This document shows positions 9,186-18,519 of a DNA stretch of 64,000 nt, piece by piece. Source of the stretch: an uncultured Brachyspira sp. GTDB taxonomy: Bacteria; Spirochaetota; Brachyspiria; Brachyspirales; Brachyspiraceae. The notes under the pieces are model-generated. The model saw only the letters and a program-made list of their open reading frames with translations. It did no database searches and was not told the DNA's origin. Position 1 is the stretch's first letter. Each line of letters starts with the position of its first letter. The stretch covers positions 26,529-90,528 of the forward strand of contig NZ_CALXYQ010000009.1 in NCBI RefSeq assembly GCF_944393015.1. The letters run 5' to 3'. The translations under genes and the position numbers were made by a program.

Positions 9186-9797
9186 ATGAAAGGAAAATTA
9201 ATAGTATTAGAAGGTATTGACGGTTCAGGAAAATCAAGCATTGGCATGATGCTCACTGATGCTTTGAATAGTCTTGGAATAAAATCAATATATACTTTTG
9301 AACCGACTCACGCCTATTATGGTTCTAAATTAAGAGAAAGTATGCTCTCTAAAGATTTAAAACCTGAAGAGGAATTATCATTATTTATAGCCGATAGAAA
9401 AGAACATATAAAACATATGATAAGACCTGCTATTAATGACGGATATGTAATAGTATTAGATAGGTATATGTATTCATCTATAGCATATCAAGGTGCTAAA
9501 GGAATTGATAAAGAATATATATACAATATGCATAAAGATTTTATATTAGAAGCTGATTTAGTATTTATATTACATCTTAATATAGAAACTGCTTTAAACA
9601 GAATCATGGAAAAAAGAGGATTCGTAGATAGATTTGAAAACAAGCATTATTTAGAAGAGGTTGATAAAATATTTTCATCTTTTAATGCCGCATACATACA
9701 TCATATAGATGCATCCAGAGATCAAAAATCAATCTGCGATGAAATTTTAAATACTATAAAAGACTCTAAAATACTTCCTCTAGATTCTCTTCTATAA
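9186..9797 (+). CDS. tmk: Thymidylate kinase
   Basis: The enzyme phosphorylates dTMP to dTDP with ATP in the cytosol, an essential step for dTTP. The P-loop GIDGSGKSS is at residues 10-18, the DRYMYSSIAYQG substrate/catalytic motif lies near 92-103, and EKRGFVDRFE resembles the lid region. The length of 203 residues is normal. Its last 32 bases overlap the 3' end of the oppositely oriented ssb gene, so the two transcripts are antisense at their ends. Thymidine kinase, which feeds it, is at 57671. Confidence 0.96.
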   Translation: MKGKLIVLEGIDGSGKSSIGMMLTDALNSLGIKSIYTFEPTHAYYGSKLRESMLSKDLKPEEELSLFIADRKEHIKHMIRPAINDGYVIVLDRYMYSSIAYQGAKGIDKEYIYNMHKDFILEADLVFILHLNIETALNRIMEKRGFVDRFENKHYLEEVDKIFSSFNAAYIHHIDASRDQKSICDEILNTIKDSKILPLDSLL

Positions 9798-10182
9798 AAT
9801 CTGATACTATTTGATTATTGGCAGTTTTTGTATAAGAAGTATTTCCTATAGATTTCTTGTCTAAATTTTTTATATCCAATGCTAGTATGTAAATATCATT
9901 TTTTTTAGTACCGTCTTTTGCAGTATAAATATTTTGTCTTAATTCTCCGCTTACAAGTACATGTCTTCCTTTAAATAAACTAACTGCGGCCTTATCAGCA
10001 TTATATCCCCAAGTAACTAAATCAAAGAAATATACTTCCTTTTGCAAAGTTCCGTTTGTATAATAGAATTTGTTATTAGCTATAGAAAATTTGCATAGAG
10101 ATCTTCCATTTTTAGTTTTCATATAAGTTGGATCTTTTGTTAATCTTCCTTCTATTACTATAATATTAGCATTTCCTGACAT
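9766..10182 (-). CDS. ssb: Single-stranded DNA-binding protein
   Basis: The 138-residue product has an OB-fold SSB domain (about 1-108: NIIVIEGRLTKDP, GRSLCKFSIANN, KEVYFFDLVTWG, KGRHVLVSGELRQN). A short linker leads to an acidic end, DFIEENLEEVF. The usual partner-binding tip ends DDDIPF; here the acid residues and a final Phe remain but the Pro-Phe pair is absent. The gene overlaps tmk tail to tail by 32 bases. It is not next to rpsF/rpsR as in many bacteria, so it may be an additional SSB copy, which cannot be judged here. Confidence 0.93.
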   Translation of the reverse strand: MSGNANIIVIEGRLTKDPTYMKTKNGRSLCKFSIANNKFYYTNGTLQKEVYFFDLVTWGYNADKAAVSLFKGRHVLVSGELRQNIYTAKDGTKKNDIYILALDIKNLDKKSIGNTSYTKTANNQIVSDFIEENLEEVF

Positions 10183-10267
10183 ATAAAAACTCCTATTAAT
10201 TTATTGTCTTTATGCTAATAGTTAAACAAATTTTTTTATCAATTTAAGCCTAAATTTAATAAAAAAA

Positions 10268-11317
10268 TTATAAAAATAAATAATATAAAGGAGAATCTTC
10301 TTTTACATAAGGTTTTAATTCTTCAAATGTAAAACTTATCTCTGTTATTCCTACTGTATATGGAGATATATCATTAGCCTGCCATACAAAATTTATAGAA
10401 TTAGGAAGTATTCTAAAAGATGAGCTTTCCAATGTTATAGAATTAAATTCATAATAGTCTTCTCTGGCAGAACCAGTTTTTAATATTTTATCTCTCATTA
10501 ATGATATTAGATCAGCATTATTGAAGTCTGATATTAAATCCCTTATAGTAATAAGGTTAGAACTTTCTAATGAAAATACTTCTTGAATATTAGCTTTTTC
10601 AATATGATCTCCGCCAGTATACATAGATGAATAATTATCAAGTGCTATTATTTTATTATCTATATAACCCACATTAATTGTATTATCTATTTCATAAGTG
10701 GTATTACTAGCACCTACATATAAAAGTGCTTTCCACTCATTATAATAATTATCACATTCTTCTTCAACATAATTAATAGATGATTCCATATCAACAGAAT
10801 TCATATCACCGCTTTTACTAAATAAAAATAAAGTTCTATGATAAGAGAATATAGAATTACTTATGCTTTCATTTTTATAATAATCAACTATATCAGCATA
10901 ATATACAGGGAGATTTCTATTTAATGAAAACTCCATATCTTTAACTTCCTCTGATTCTTCATATCTTATTTCAGCACTCAATACTATATCATCGCTTAAA
11001 TTACCAACTATAGAAGCATGCATATTATTGTTTTCATCAACTTCTTGTAAATTCAATTTCTTATTATTAATACTACCTGTAATTACTGATTTTTTATTTT
11101 TCGTATAATAATAACCGCTTACTTTTTTATCTTTTTCATTTACATAAAGATACATATCGGCTTTTTCTCCAGATATGTTTCCTTCAAGCAAATAGAATTT
11201 AGACTCTTGTATTTCAGAACCATTTTGATTTTTTTCTGATGAACTATTTTGATTATTATTCTTACATGAAATAAATAACATAATAAGAATAAATACATAC
11301 AAAGACTTCTTAAACAT
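10268..11317 (-). CDS. Lipoprotein with C-terminal DUF3298 (RsiV-like) domain
   Basis: A signal peptide and lipobox (FISC, Cys18) are followed by an Asn/Ser/Gln-rich linker. Residues about 40-130 hold repeated beta motifs (DMYLYVNEKDKKVSGYYY). The C-terminal half contains SSMYTGGDHIEKAN, an NLITIRDLI block and IDFVWQANDISPY-like sequence (here NSINFVWQANDISPYTVGIT), the pattern of DUF3298/RsiV-type extracytoplasmic domains. Such domains occur in sigma-factor sensors and in surface lipoproteins; no sigma factor is adjacent here. The role is unknown. Confidence 0.68.
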   Translation of the reverse strand: MFKKSLYVFILIMLFISCKNNNQNSSSEKNQNGSEIQESKFYLLEGNISGEKADMYLYVNEKDKKVSGYYYTKNKKSVITGSINNKKLNLQEVDENNNMHASIVGNLSDDIVLSAEIRYEESEEVKDMEFSLNRNLPVYYADIVDYYKNESISNSIFSYHRTLFLFSKSGDMNSVDMESSINYVEEECDNYYNEWKALLYVGASNTTYEIDNTINVGYIDNKIIALDNYSSMYTGGDHIEKANIQEVFSLESSNLITIRDLISDFNNADLISLMRDKILKTGSAREDYYEFNSITLESSSFRILPNSINFVWQANDISPYTVGITEISFTFEELKPYVKEDSPLYYLFL

Positions 11318-11415
11318 ATATACACACCCTTAATTTTTTACTATAATATTATAATTGTTAATATATAAATTAATGCCAATAAATCAATACAAATCATCAA
11401 AATTATTATAAATAA

Positions 11416-11444
11416 TTGACTTTTTATAAAATTAATAATATCAT
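11416..11444 (+). promoter_or_regulatory. Sigma70-like promoter of the MoxR-type ATPase gene
   Basis: TTGACT and TATCAT are 17 bases apart. The -10 box covers the upstream TTG at 11444, so that codon cannot be the start of translation, which supports ATG 11480. Confidence 0.6.
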
Positions 11445-11479
11445 TGATCAAATATAAATTTCTTAAAAAAGGCTTAAAT

Positions 11480-12376
11480 ATGGAAAAAGTGCAAATAGAA
11501 AATGTTGAACTTACATTATCACATCCGGATAATTTGAATATAAAATGGACAGGACAGAATGATTTAGTAAGACAGATAATGGCTTCTTGGCATTTAATTT
11601 CAGAAGACGATATACCTCTAAACCCTAGAATCGTAGGAAAACCAGGGGCTGGAAAAACTACTCTTTCATATTATGTAGGAAAAGAGCTTCTTAATAGAGA
11701 TGTTTATATTTTTCAATGCACTGTAGATACAAGACCGGAAGACTTAATAATTATTCCTGTAATATCTGAAAACAATAAAATAAGTTATCATGCTTCTAGT
11801 TTGGTTACTGCTATGATAAAAGGCGGTGTAGCAATACTTGATGAAGGAAACAGAATGAGTGAGAAGACTTGGGCTTCGCTTGCTCCGCTTCTTGATGACA
11901 GAAGATATGTAGAAAGCGTAATAGCTGGAATAAAAATTAAAGCTCATCCTGATTTCAGAGTAATAGTTACTATGAATGATGATGCCAGCACTTTTGAGCT
12001 TCCTGAATATATTCACTCACGTTTACAGCCTACAATAGAACTTCCATTTCCTGATGTTAAAGAAGAGTATGATATATTGAAAATGAATCTTCCTTTCGCT
12101 GATGATGAGATATTAAAAATCACTGTAGGATTCTTACAAAAATCACATATTAATAATGCTTCTTTTTCTGTAAGAGATGGTATTAATATGGCTAGATATG
12201 CTATGAAACTATATAAAAGTAATATAGCATCAAGCAGAGATACAGCATTTTTAATAGCATTAAAATCCGTACTTGGTACTGAAGGACTTAGAATATTAAG
12301 TCTTAATATGGACGATAGAGATAATAAAGATCATAGAAGAAATATGGATGATGATGACAGCACTAGTATATACTAA
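11480..12376 (+). CDS. MoxR-type AAA+ ATPase (AAA_5)
   Basis: The 298-residue protein has a Walker A motif GKPGAGKTT (about 53-61), Walker B GGVAILDEGN (115-124), a sensor-1 like VIVTMND and an arginine-bearing HSRLQPTIELPF stretch. This matches MoxR/AAA_5 ATPases, which act as chaperones for metal insertion or complex assembly, often with a VWA-domain partner. No VWA gene is adjacent, so the client is unknown. The ATG at 11480 is preferred over an upstream TTG because the promoter -10 lies over the latter. The last codons (TSIY-stop) coincide with the end sequence of the dispersed element that begins here. Confidence 0.85.
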   Translation: MEKVQIENVELTLSHPDNLNIKWTGQNDLVRQIMASWHLISEDDIPLNPRIVGKPGAGKTTLSYYVGKELLNRDVYIFQCTVDTRPEDLIIIPVISENNKISYHASSLVTAMIKGGVAILDEGNRMSEKTWASLAPLLDDRRYVESVIAGIKIKAHPDFRVIVTMNDDASTFELPEYIHSRLQPTIELPFPDVKEEYDILKMNLPFADDEILKITVGFLQKSHINNASFSVRDGINMARYAMKLYKSNIASSRDTAFLIALKSVLGTEGLRILSLNMDDRDNKDHRRNMDDDDSTSIY

Positions 12377-12622
12377 AAATTTTTAAGTTTGTCAACTATT
12401 CGCCATAGTGGCTTTCCGCACGGTACTGCAAATTATTATGGATAGCTAACTATACGTGCGGCTGATTACTCATTATTGTACAAAAATTAATAAGCTATAT
12501 TACAGATAAAACATATTTACTAATATTAGATAATATTTGATATTATAAAAAATAATAGTTTATATTCATAAAAAAGCAAAAATTGACAAATATAGTTGTT
12601 ATAGTTGTTTAGGTATATTATA
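12364..12622 (+). repeat. Dispersed 260-bp element, copy A
   Basis: The element runs from AGTATATACTAAAAATTTTT to TTTAGGTATATTA. It contains the stem CCGCACGGTA...TATACGTGCGG (about 12417-12462) and a conserved tail AAAAAAGCAAAAATTGACA. It is closely similar to copy B at 29440 and to inverted copy C at 48430. In this copy extra bases separate TTGACA from the TATATTA end. It fills the gap between the ATPase and receptor genes. Confidence 0.8.
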
Positions 12623-12670
12623 ATCATATAATGCATTTCTTATATGCACTATATGATTATTTGTTTTGCT

Positions 12671-14485
12671 TTATCCTATTTTATGTAATTTAAAATATTC
12701 TAATTCCGAATAAACGCTTTCTGTATTATTAGAAACTTCTCTTCCCAAAATAGCACTGTTATGTACTAGATTAGCATTTTCCTGAGTGATATTATTTAAT
12801 TCATTCATGGCAAGTGCAATTTCTTTTACGCTTCCTTCCTCTTCTGAAACAGCATTATAGAGATTAGTTAAAACTTCTGAAACTTCATTTGCAGAAGACT
12901 CTATATTTAAAAGTATTTCTAAAGAATGTTTAACAGATTCATCTCCGGTTTCTATTTTAGCAACAGTATTTTCTATAATAGTAGTAATTTTTCCGGCAGC
13001 ATCATTAACATTTTGAGCAAGCGAACGTATTTCTGATGCAACAACTGCAAAACCTTTTCCCTGCTCCCCTGCCCTAGCCGCTTCTACAGCTGCATTCAAA
13101 GCAAGTATATTTGTCTGAAATGCTATAGACTGTATAAGCTTTATTATATCCGATATCTCTTTACTAGACTCTGATATATCAATCATATTATTTGAAATTT
13201 GTGTTACAGCCTCAACTCCAAGCTTTGTAGAATCCGCTACTTTATTACTCATCTCTTTTACATCATTAGTATGCTTTGATGTTTCCGATATAGAAGAAAA
13301 CAAATTTTCTATAGCACCGCTTACTTGTTCTATAGCTGCTGCCTGCGAAGATGTTCTATCCGATAAATTATCTATACCATTTGATATTTGCCCGCTTGAA
13401 TTATTAATAGAAGCTATATTCATTTTTATTTCTGATACTATAGATGATATTTTGTTTTGCATATCATTAACAGAATTAACTAAATGTCCGGACTCATCTT
13501 TTAATGCTAAATCTTCTTTATTAAATACGCTATTAAAATTACCTTCTTTCATTAAGTCTATAATCTTTATTGTATTCTTTAATGGCTTTACTATTTTATA
13601 AACTAAAAATCCTTCAAGGAATAAAAGAATAACCATCACAACAAATACCACAAGCATTAAAATCATAAATTGATTATTTAATTCGCTGGCATCTCCTTTG
13701 AATATTAATATCCATGGAGCATTATCCGTTTTTTGTACAGCATACCATTGATTGCCTACAATTTTCACTTCTCCTATATGCGATATTAGATTGCCTTTGA
13801 AAGAACTAAAAAGAGGATCTGTAAATAAATTCTTATTTTCCTCTAAAACATAATCGCTATTTTCATGAGTCATATATATTCCGTTAGGCGATACTATATA
13901 AAAACTTTCATCAAAATTTTCTTTTATATCTTTCATGATGCTATTCATATCAGCAAAGTCTATAGCAAATACTCCTTTTAATTTTCCATTTGTGTATATA
14001 GCCTTACTAAATGTAACTGTAAGTTCATTAACAGCAAAGTCTATATATGGATCGCTTATTGCTATATCATTTGTAGCTACGGCATCTTTATACCATGGTC
14101 TTGAAATTTGATTATATGTACGCGGATATTCTTCTAAAGTATTTATATATATTCCCCCTTCTGAATATGGTACTGTATCACCAAAATACATGTTTAAATA
14201 ACCTGATCCTGTTTTTTGAACATTGGTTATAAAATTTCCGAATGTTTCTAAATCTGGATTAGCTTCCAAATTATTAACTATCAAATTAACTGTGTTTTTT
14301 ATTTCCTTTACATAAGCTTCTGTTTCATTTTTTGAGTTTAGAGTTTGAAAGTATTTTTCCTTTAAAAATTTTGATTTATATATTGGCTTGTATATAAATA
14401 ATATTGCTAAAAATGCTGCAAAAAGAAATACAGAAAAAATACTCAAAAACTTGAACATTAATCCTCTTTTCATAAATTTCTCCAC
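12671..14485 (-). CDS. Methyl-accepting chemotaxis protein (dCache sensor)
   Basis: This 604-residue transmembrane receptor has one membrane segment near 11-31, a periplasmic ligand-binding region of dCache type (about 35-275, with [30 protein letters not shown] and [14 protein letters not shown]), a second membrane segment (about 277-300), a HAMP domain and a cytoplasmic signalling coiled coil. The tip sequence [20 protein letters not shown] and [12 protein letters not shown] binds CheA/CheW. It should report a small extracellular ligand to the flagellar motor. The C terminus lacks an NWETF-type CheR tether. The gene stands alone. Confidence 0.95.
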   Translation of the reverse strand: MEKFMKRGLMFKFLSIFSVFLFAAFLAILFIYKPIYKSKFLKEKYFQTLNSKNETEAYVKEIKNTVNLIVNNLEANPDLETFGNFITNVQKTGSGYLNMYFGDTVPYSEGGIYINTLEEYPRTYNQISRPWYKDAVATNDIAISDPYIDFAVNELTVTFSKAIYTNGKLKGVFAIDFADMNSIMKDIKENFDESFYIVSPNGIYMTHENSDYVLEENKNLFTDPLFSSFKGNLISHIGEVKIVGNQWYAVQKTDNAPWILIFKGDASELNNQFMILMLVVFVVMVILLFLEGFLVYKIVKPLKNTIKIIDLMKEGNFNSVFNKEDLALKDESGHLVNSVNDMQNKISSIVSEIKMNIASINNSSGQISNGIDNLSDRTSSQAAAIEQVSGAIENLFSSISETSKHTNDVKEMSNKVADSTKLGVEAVTQISNNMIDISESSKEISDIIKLIQSIAFQTNILALNAAVEAARAGEQGKGFAVVASEIRSLAQNVNDAAGKITTIIENTVAKIETGDESVKHSLEILLNIESSANEVSEVLTNLYNAVSEEEGSVKEIALAMNELNNITQENANLVHNSAILGREVSNNTESVYSELEYFKLHKIG

Positions 14486-14624
14486 AATTTACTTTTATTG
14501 TATTTCTACAAGATTAAATATAAAAAAATTTTTTAAAAATACAAAATTTTTTAGAAGAAAAATAAAAAAAATTTATTCTTTATGTAGTTTTGAAAATCAT
14601 ATATAAAAATTAAATTTATTATTT

Positions 14625-14900
14625 TTTAAACGCACGCAGAGCAAAGTTATAAATATAGTTTTATTTTTATTTCAAATTTTATTATATTACAAATTTAGTT
14701 AATCGTGCGTTGAGTAAAGCAAAAAATTTAAATAAAGCTTGGGCGGGTGCTAACAAATTCTAATTAAGCTATAAAGACAATCAATATTAAAATTAAAAAT
14801 AAAGCAATGAATTTTAAAGGGTGGGATTTAAAATAAATTTGAAAACTTATTTTTTATCAACTTTTCCCGGACTTCGTCAAAGTTGCAAAAGTGCTAATTT
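14625..14900. repeat. G-module repeat with box pair and hairpin
   Basis: Boxes AACGCACGCAGAGCAAAG (near 14629) and AATCGTGCGTTGAGTAAAGC (near 14701) precede a forward module from CTTGGGCGGGTGCTAACAAA (near 14739) to AAAGGGTGGG (near 14816). The short hairpin at 14858-14885 follows. The gap 14486-15301 contains no recognised gene. Confidence 0.75.
14858..14885 (+). repeat. CAACTTT/AAAGTTG dispersed hairpin, copy 1
   Basis: CAACTTT and AAAGTTG arms enclose CCCGGACTTCGTC and are followed by CAAAAG. Similar hairpins are at 17172, 46259 and 56342. Confidence 0.6.
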
Positions 14901-14994
14901 TTTATAATATAAAATTTTATAAATCATTCTTAAATTTAATAAATATTTGATCTAGTGCTAAAATTTCTAATTATCTATAAAAATTAAAAATGAA

Positions 14995-15245
14995 GCAGTG
15001 AATTTTAATATTTAAGTTTAAAAATTTAATTACATTTGCCCACCCTCTAGGCTTATTACTTTAATTTGCAATTATGACTTTTTATTTCTTTGAAGTATAA
15101 ACAAAATTTCTAACAACCCACCCAAGTTGTATTTAAATTTATAGTGCATTCACCGCACGCAGAGTAAAGCTATATATACAGATTTATTTGCAATTAAAAT
15201 ATTATTATATTAAAAATTTTGTTCACCGTGCGTAGAGTTTAACTA
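14995..15245. repeat. Inverted G-module repeat with box pair
   Basis: An inverted module (TTACATTTGCCCACCCTC near 15042 to AACCCACCCAAG near 15115) is followed by boxes CACCGCACGCAGAGTAAAGC (near 15150) and CACCGTGCGTAGAG (near 15224). It lies just before the zinc-ribbon gene and may contain its promoter or leader. Confidence 0.75.
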
Positions 15246-15301
15246 TTATAAAAATGAATTGTTATAAAATTAGTCAGCTTTATTTTAAAAGAGGTAAAAC
15301 T

Positions 15302-16426
15302 ATGCTTGAACATAAATGTGATAAATGCGGTGTAGAATTGGGTTATAAAGGTTTATGCTTTAAATGTAAGGCAGAAGAAGAAAGAAATAAAACTCTTGCT
15401 TTAACTGATGATGAAATAAAAGAGATTATCAATAAATATGTAAAAGATTTAAAAGAAAAAAATGTTGATAAAGAATTATTAAATGGCATTTACATTTATG
15501 ATTTGATTGCATATAGAAATATAGATTTAAAAGATATAGCCAAAAAAGCATTAAAGAAAAAAATTTATTATCCTGAAGTATTTTATTATAAGGCAAGCGA
15601 AGAAATAAGAGATGAACTTATAAAAAGAATAAGAGCAACTAAAGATTATTCTGAAGGAGCTAATTTATTATCATGTTTAGCTATGCAGGGAGATGATGTT
15701 GCCCTTGACTGTTTGTATGATTTTGAAATGAATCCAAGAGAATGGAGAAAGCAACTTTATGTTGATCCTTCAGTTTATGCTGAATGTGCAGGATGGACTT
15801 TTGATAAAGACAAAAAAAGACAAATACTTAATTTCGATAAATGCTATTATTTAGATAAAGCCCAAAGCAAAGAAGAAAAAGAACAAAGCCCTATTAAAAT
15901 AGCTTCATTAAGAGATGATAATTGTCCTGAATGCGGATGCAGAAATATTGATATGGCTATTATTGACGGAAGAGATGAAAAACTTAAATTTATAGGTGTT
16001 GATGGAATAATAAAAGCTTCATGCTGTCCTAATTGCGTAACATACAATATAACTTATTCAAAGTATGACTTAAAAGGAGGAAGCGAGATACTTCCTCTCG
16101 ATAAAGAGTCAGAAAACTATTATGCTTCTGAAGAAAATTATATAGAGGAAGAAGAATTAAATTCAATGCATAATAATAATTATATACTTTCAAAAAATGA
16201 AGTTCCTTTGTTTTATGGTGCATTCGATGATACTTTAAATACAATAGGAGGATTTGCTAATTGGGTTCAGGACTGGGAATATATGAAATGCCCAATCTGC
16301 GGAAAGAAAATGAAATACTTAATGCAAATTCAATGGCATACTGTTGAATCTATGGCTGAAGGTACTTTATTTATAGAAATCTGTACTGATTGTAATATTA
16401 CGGCAATGTTACACCAGCAAACTTGA
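15302..16426 (+). CDS. Zinc-ribbon protein of unknown function with DUF1963-like end
   Basis: The 374-residue protein begins MLEHKCDKCGVELG; the start at 15302 has an AGAGG ribosome site, unlike the in-frame ATG 48 bases upstream. Three cysteine pairs form zinc-ribbon-like sites: the N-terminal CDKC...CFKC, a middle CPECGC...CCPNC and a C-terminal CPICGKKM...CTDC. The region GGFANWVQDWEYMKCPICGK through ITAMLHQQT resembles the end of DUF1963 (YwqG-like) proteins. The middle is helical and HEAT-like. It converges on the Imm26-like gene, 2 bases apart. Family is uncertain. Confidence 0.65.
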   Translation: MLEHKCDKCGVELGYKGLCFKCKAEEERNKTLALTDDEIKEIINKYVKDLKEKNVDKELLNGIYIYDLIAYRNIDLKDIAKKALKKKIYYPEVFYYKASEEIRDELIKRIRATKDYSEGANLLSCLAMQGDDVALDCLYDFEMNPREWRKQLYVDPSVYAECAGWTFDKDKKRQILNFDKCYYLDKAQSKEEKEQSPIKIASLRDDNCPECGCRNIDMAIIDGRDEKLKFIGVDGIIKASCCPNCVTYNITYSKYDLKGGSEILPLDKESENYYASEENYIEEEELNSMHNNNYILSKNEVPLFYGAFDDTLNTIGGFANWVQDWEYMKCPICGKKMKYLMQIQWHTVESMAEGTLFIEICTDCNITAMLHQQT

Positions 16427-16428
16427 TT

Positions 16429-16926
16429 TTATTTATTACTGCTTATACGCTCTTTTATCATTGTCTCTATATCTGTAGGAGTATAAACAATCCACTCATT
16501 ATATTTATTCGTATCATATTTTTTTATTGTTTTTATTTTACCGCCTATACGCAATTTCGGATCATATTCATCACCTAATAAAAAAGTTATTTTTGAATAA
16601 TTGGAATCTCTTTCTCTATCATAATTCAATTCTTCAAAAATGAATCTCCATCTTTTTTTAGTGAATGCCATTGATATATGCAGCGGCTCAAACATAAGTC
16701 CTGATTTAATTATATCATCTTTATCATTAGGAATATTACCTGTATAATTAAATATTTCGATTAAATCACCTCCAGATTTATCAATTTCAATTAGTCTTCC
16801 AAAAGCGTAATTTTCTTCAGAAGTAAAATTTGTTTTTGAATAGCTTTTAATATTATCTTTTATATCATTTGGTAAAAACAATGGAATAAAAAATATATTG
16901 CCTTCTTTTTTTTCAAAATATTTCAT
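16429..16926 (-). CDS. Imm26-like protein (candidate immunity protein)
   Basis: The 165-residue protein begins MKYFEKKEGNIFFIPLFL and continues with ENYAFGRLIEI and GGDLIEIFNYTG. This order (a KxGDxFxIPL-like opening, then YAFGR) is that of the Imm26 immunity family of polymorphic toxin systems. No toxin gene is adjacent; orphan immunity genes are common. It ends 2 bases from the convergent zinc-ribbon gene. Family assignment is by motif only. Confidence 0.5.
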   Translation of the reverse strand: MKYFEKKEGNIFFIPLFLPNDIKDNIKSYSKTNFTSEENYAFGRLIEIDKSGGDLIEIFNYTGNIPNDKDDIIKSGLMFEPLHISMAFTKKRWRFIFEELNYDRERDSNYSKITFLLGDEYDPKLRIGGKIKTIKKYDTNKYNEWIVYTPTDIETMIKERISSNK

Positions 16927-17009
16927 TATTGATTATACCTTTTTTATATTCAGAATAGGATTATAAATATACATTAATTAATAATCGAATTTTGATAATA
17001 AAAAATTAA

Positions 17010-17200
17010 ATATTAATCGTGCGTTGAGTAAAGCAAAAAATTTAAATAAAGCTTGGGTGGGTGCTAACAAATCATAATTAAGCTATAAATATAATTAATA
17101 TTAGAATTCAAAATAAAGCAATAAACTTTAAAGGGCGGGCTTTTAAATAAATTTGAAAAATTATTTTTTATCAACTTTTCCAGTGGAAAAAGTTGCAAAA
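17010..17200. repeat. G-module repeat with CGTGCG box and hairpin
   Basis: AATCGTGCGTTGAGTAAAGC (near 17017) precedes a module from CTTGGGTGGGTGCTAACAAA (near 17053) to AAAGGGCGGGC (near 17130). It is nearly identical to the copy at 14701-14825. It ends with the hairpin at 17172-17195. Confidence 0.75.
17172..17195 (+). repeat. CAACTTTT/AAAAGTTG dispersed hairpin, copy 2
   Basis: CAACTTTTCC and GGAAAAAGTTG arms enclose AGT, followed by CAAAAG. Confidence 0.6.
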
Positions 17201-17289
17201 GCACATTTTATAATTAAAAATACATTTTAAAATCATGTTATAATCTGCTATTTTTACAAATATAAAAATACTATTATAAATAAATTCAA

Positions 17290-17668
17290 AATCTTATTAT
17301 ATTTTAATTTAGTTCATCGTGAGTTAAGTAAGCAAAAAATTTAATTACCGCTTGGGCGGGTGCTAACAAATCATAATTAAGCTATAAATATAATTAATAT
17401 TAGAATTCAAAATAAAGCAATAAACTTTAAGGGGGGATGTAAATAAAGTTTTAAAACTTATTTACATTTGCCCACCCTTTATCTTTATTGATACAATTTA
17501 CAATTATGATTTTTTATTTCTTTGGTGTTTAAAAGAAATTGTTAACGCCCACCCAAGATTTTTTTAAATTTATAGTGCATTCACCGCACGGAGAATAAAG
17601 CTAAATATATAGATTTATTTGAAATTTAAATTTTATCGTATTGTTAATTTTGTTTACCGTGCGTAAAG
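17290..17668. repeat. Head-to-head G-module repeats with box pair
   Basis: A forward module (CTTGGGCGGGTGCTAACAAA near 17351) runs into an inverted module (TTTACATTTGCCCACCCTTT near 17461 to CGCCCACCCAAG near 17545) through a dyad of about 40 bases. Boxes CACCGCACGGAGAATAAAGC (near 17582) and TACCGTGCGTAAAG (near 17656) follow, the latter touching the TPR gene's stop codon. No other gene is seen in 16927-17668. Confidence 0.75.
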
Positions 17669-18445
17669 TCATTTCAAACCATATTTATTTTGAAGATTTT
17701 TTATATTATTTTTAGCTATGTTATTATTAGAATCTAATTCCAAAGCCTTTTTATAATCTTTTAATGCATCTTTATACTGTCCTAAATTTTCTTTAGATAC
17801 TCCTCTGTTATTATAAACATCGCTATAACTAGGGTTTAACTCTATAGATTTATCAAAATCTTTAATAGCTTCTTTATATTGTCCTAAACTTCCTTTAGCA
17901 AGTCCCCTGTTATTATAAGCATTACTATCATTAGTGTCTAACTCTATTGCTTTATCATAGTCTTTTATAGCTTCTTCATACAGTCCTAAATTTTTTTTAG
18001 CAATTCCTCTGTTATTATAAGCATCACTATCATTAGTGTCTAACTCTATTGCTTTGTTATAGTCTTTTATAGCTTCTTCATACAGTCCTAAATTTTTTTT
18101 AGCAATTCCTCTGTTATTATAAGCATCACTATCATTAGTGTCTAACTCTATTGCTTTATCATAGTCTTTTATAGCTTCTTTATACTGTCCTAGATTATAT
18201 TTAGCAATTCCTCTATTATTATAAGCATCACTATTATTAGTGTCTAACTCTATTGATTTGTCATAGTCTTTTATAGCTTCTTTATACTGTCCTAAATTTT
18301 CCTTAGATACTCCTCTGTTATAATAAGCATTACTATAATTAGGGTCTAACTCTATTGCTTTATCAAAAGATTCTATAGCTTCTTTGTATTTTCTATCTTT
18401 ATGATAATTAATACCTTCTTTATAATATTTTTCTGATGATGACAT
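17669..18445 (-). CDS. Tetratricopeptide repeat protein
   Basis: The 258-residue cytosolic-type protein has seven 34-residue TPR units starting near residue 3 (unit pattern YKEAIKDYDKAIELDTNDSDAYNNRGIAKKNLGQ). TPRs form a curved helical scaffold for protein-protein contacts; no enzyme domain is present. No signal peptide is visible. Units 3-5 are nearly identical at DNA level (about 17900-18240), which implies recent duplication and allows repeat-number change by recombination. The gene is isolated between repeat-filled gaps, so its partner is unknown. It starts with MSSSEKYYKEGINYHKDRKY behind a GAGGT ribosome site. Confidence 0.88.
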   Translation of the reverse strand: MSSSEKYYKEGINYHKDRKYKEAIESFDKAIELDPNYSNAYYNRGVSKENLGQYKEAIKDYDKSIELDTNNSDAYNNRGIAKYNLGQYKEAIKDYDKAIELDTNDSDAYNNRGIAKKNLGLYEEAIKDYNKAIELDTNDSDAYNNRGIAKKNLGLYEEAIKDYDKAIELDTNDSNAYNNRGLAKGSLGQYKEAIKDFDKSIELNPSYSDVYNNRGVSKENLGQYKDALKDYKKALELDSNNNIAKNNIKNLQNKYGLK

Positions 18446-18519
18446 ATTTTACCTCAAATAATTTTTTATTATAAAAATAATTATATTTCGTTTTTTAGTA
18501 TTTTCAAGTTAATATTATT

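Noticed and set aside
17700..18400. Regular repeat array resembling CRISPR
   Set aside because: The 102-base period is in frame and encodes TPR units; there are no short spacers of constant size.
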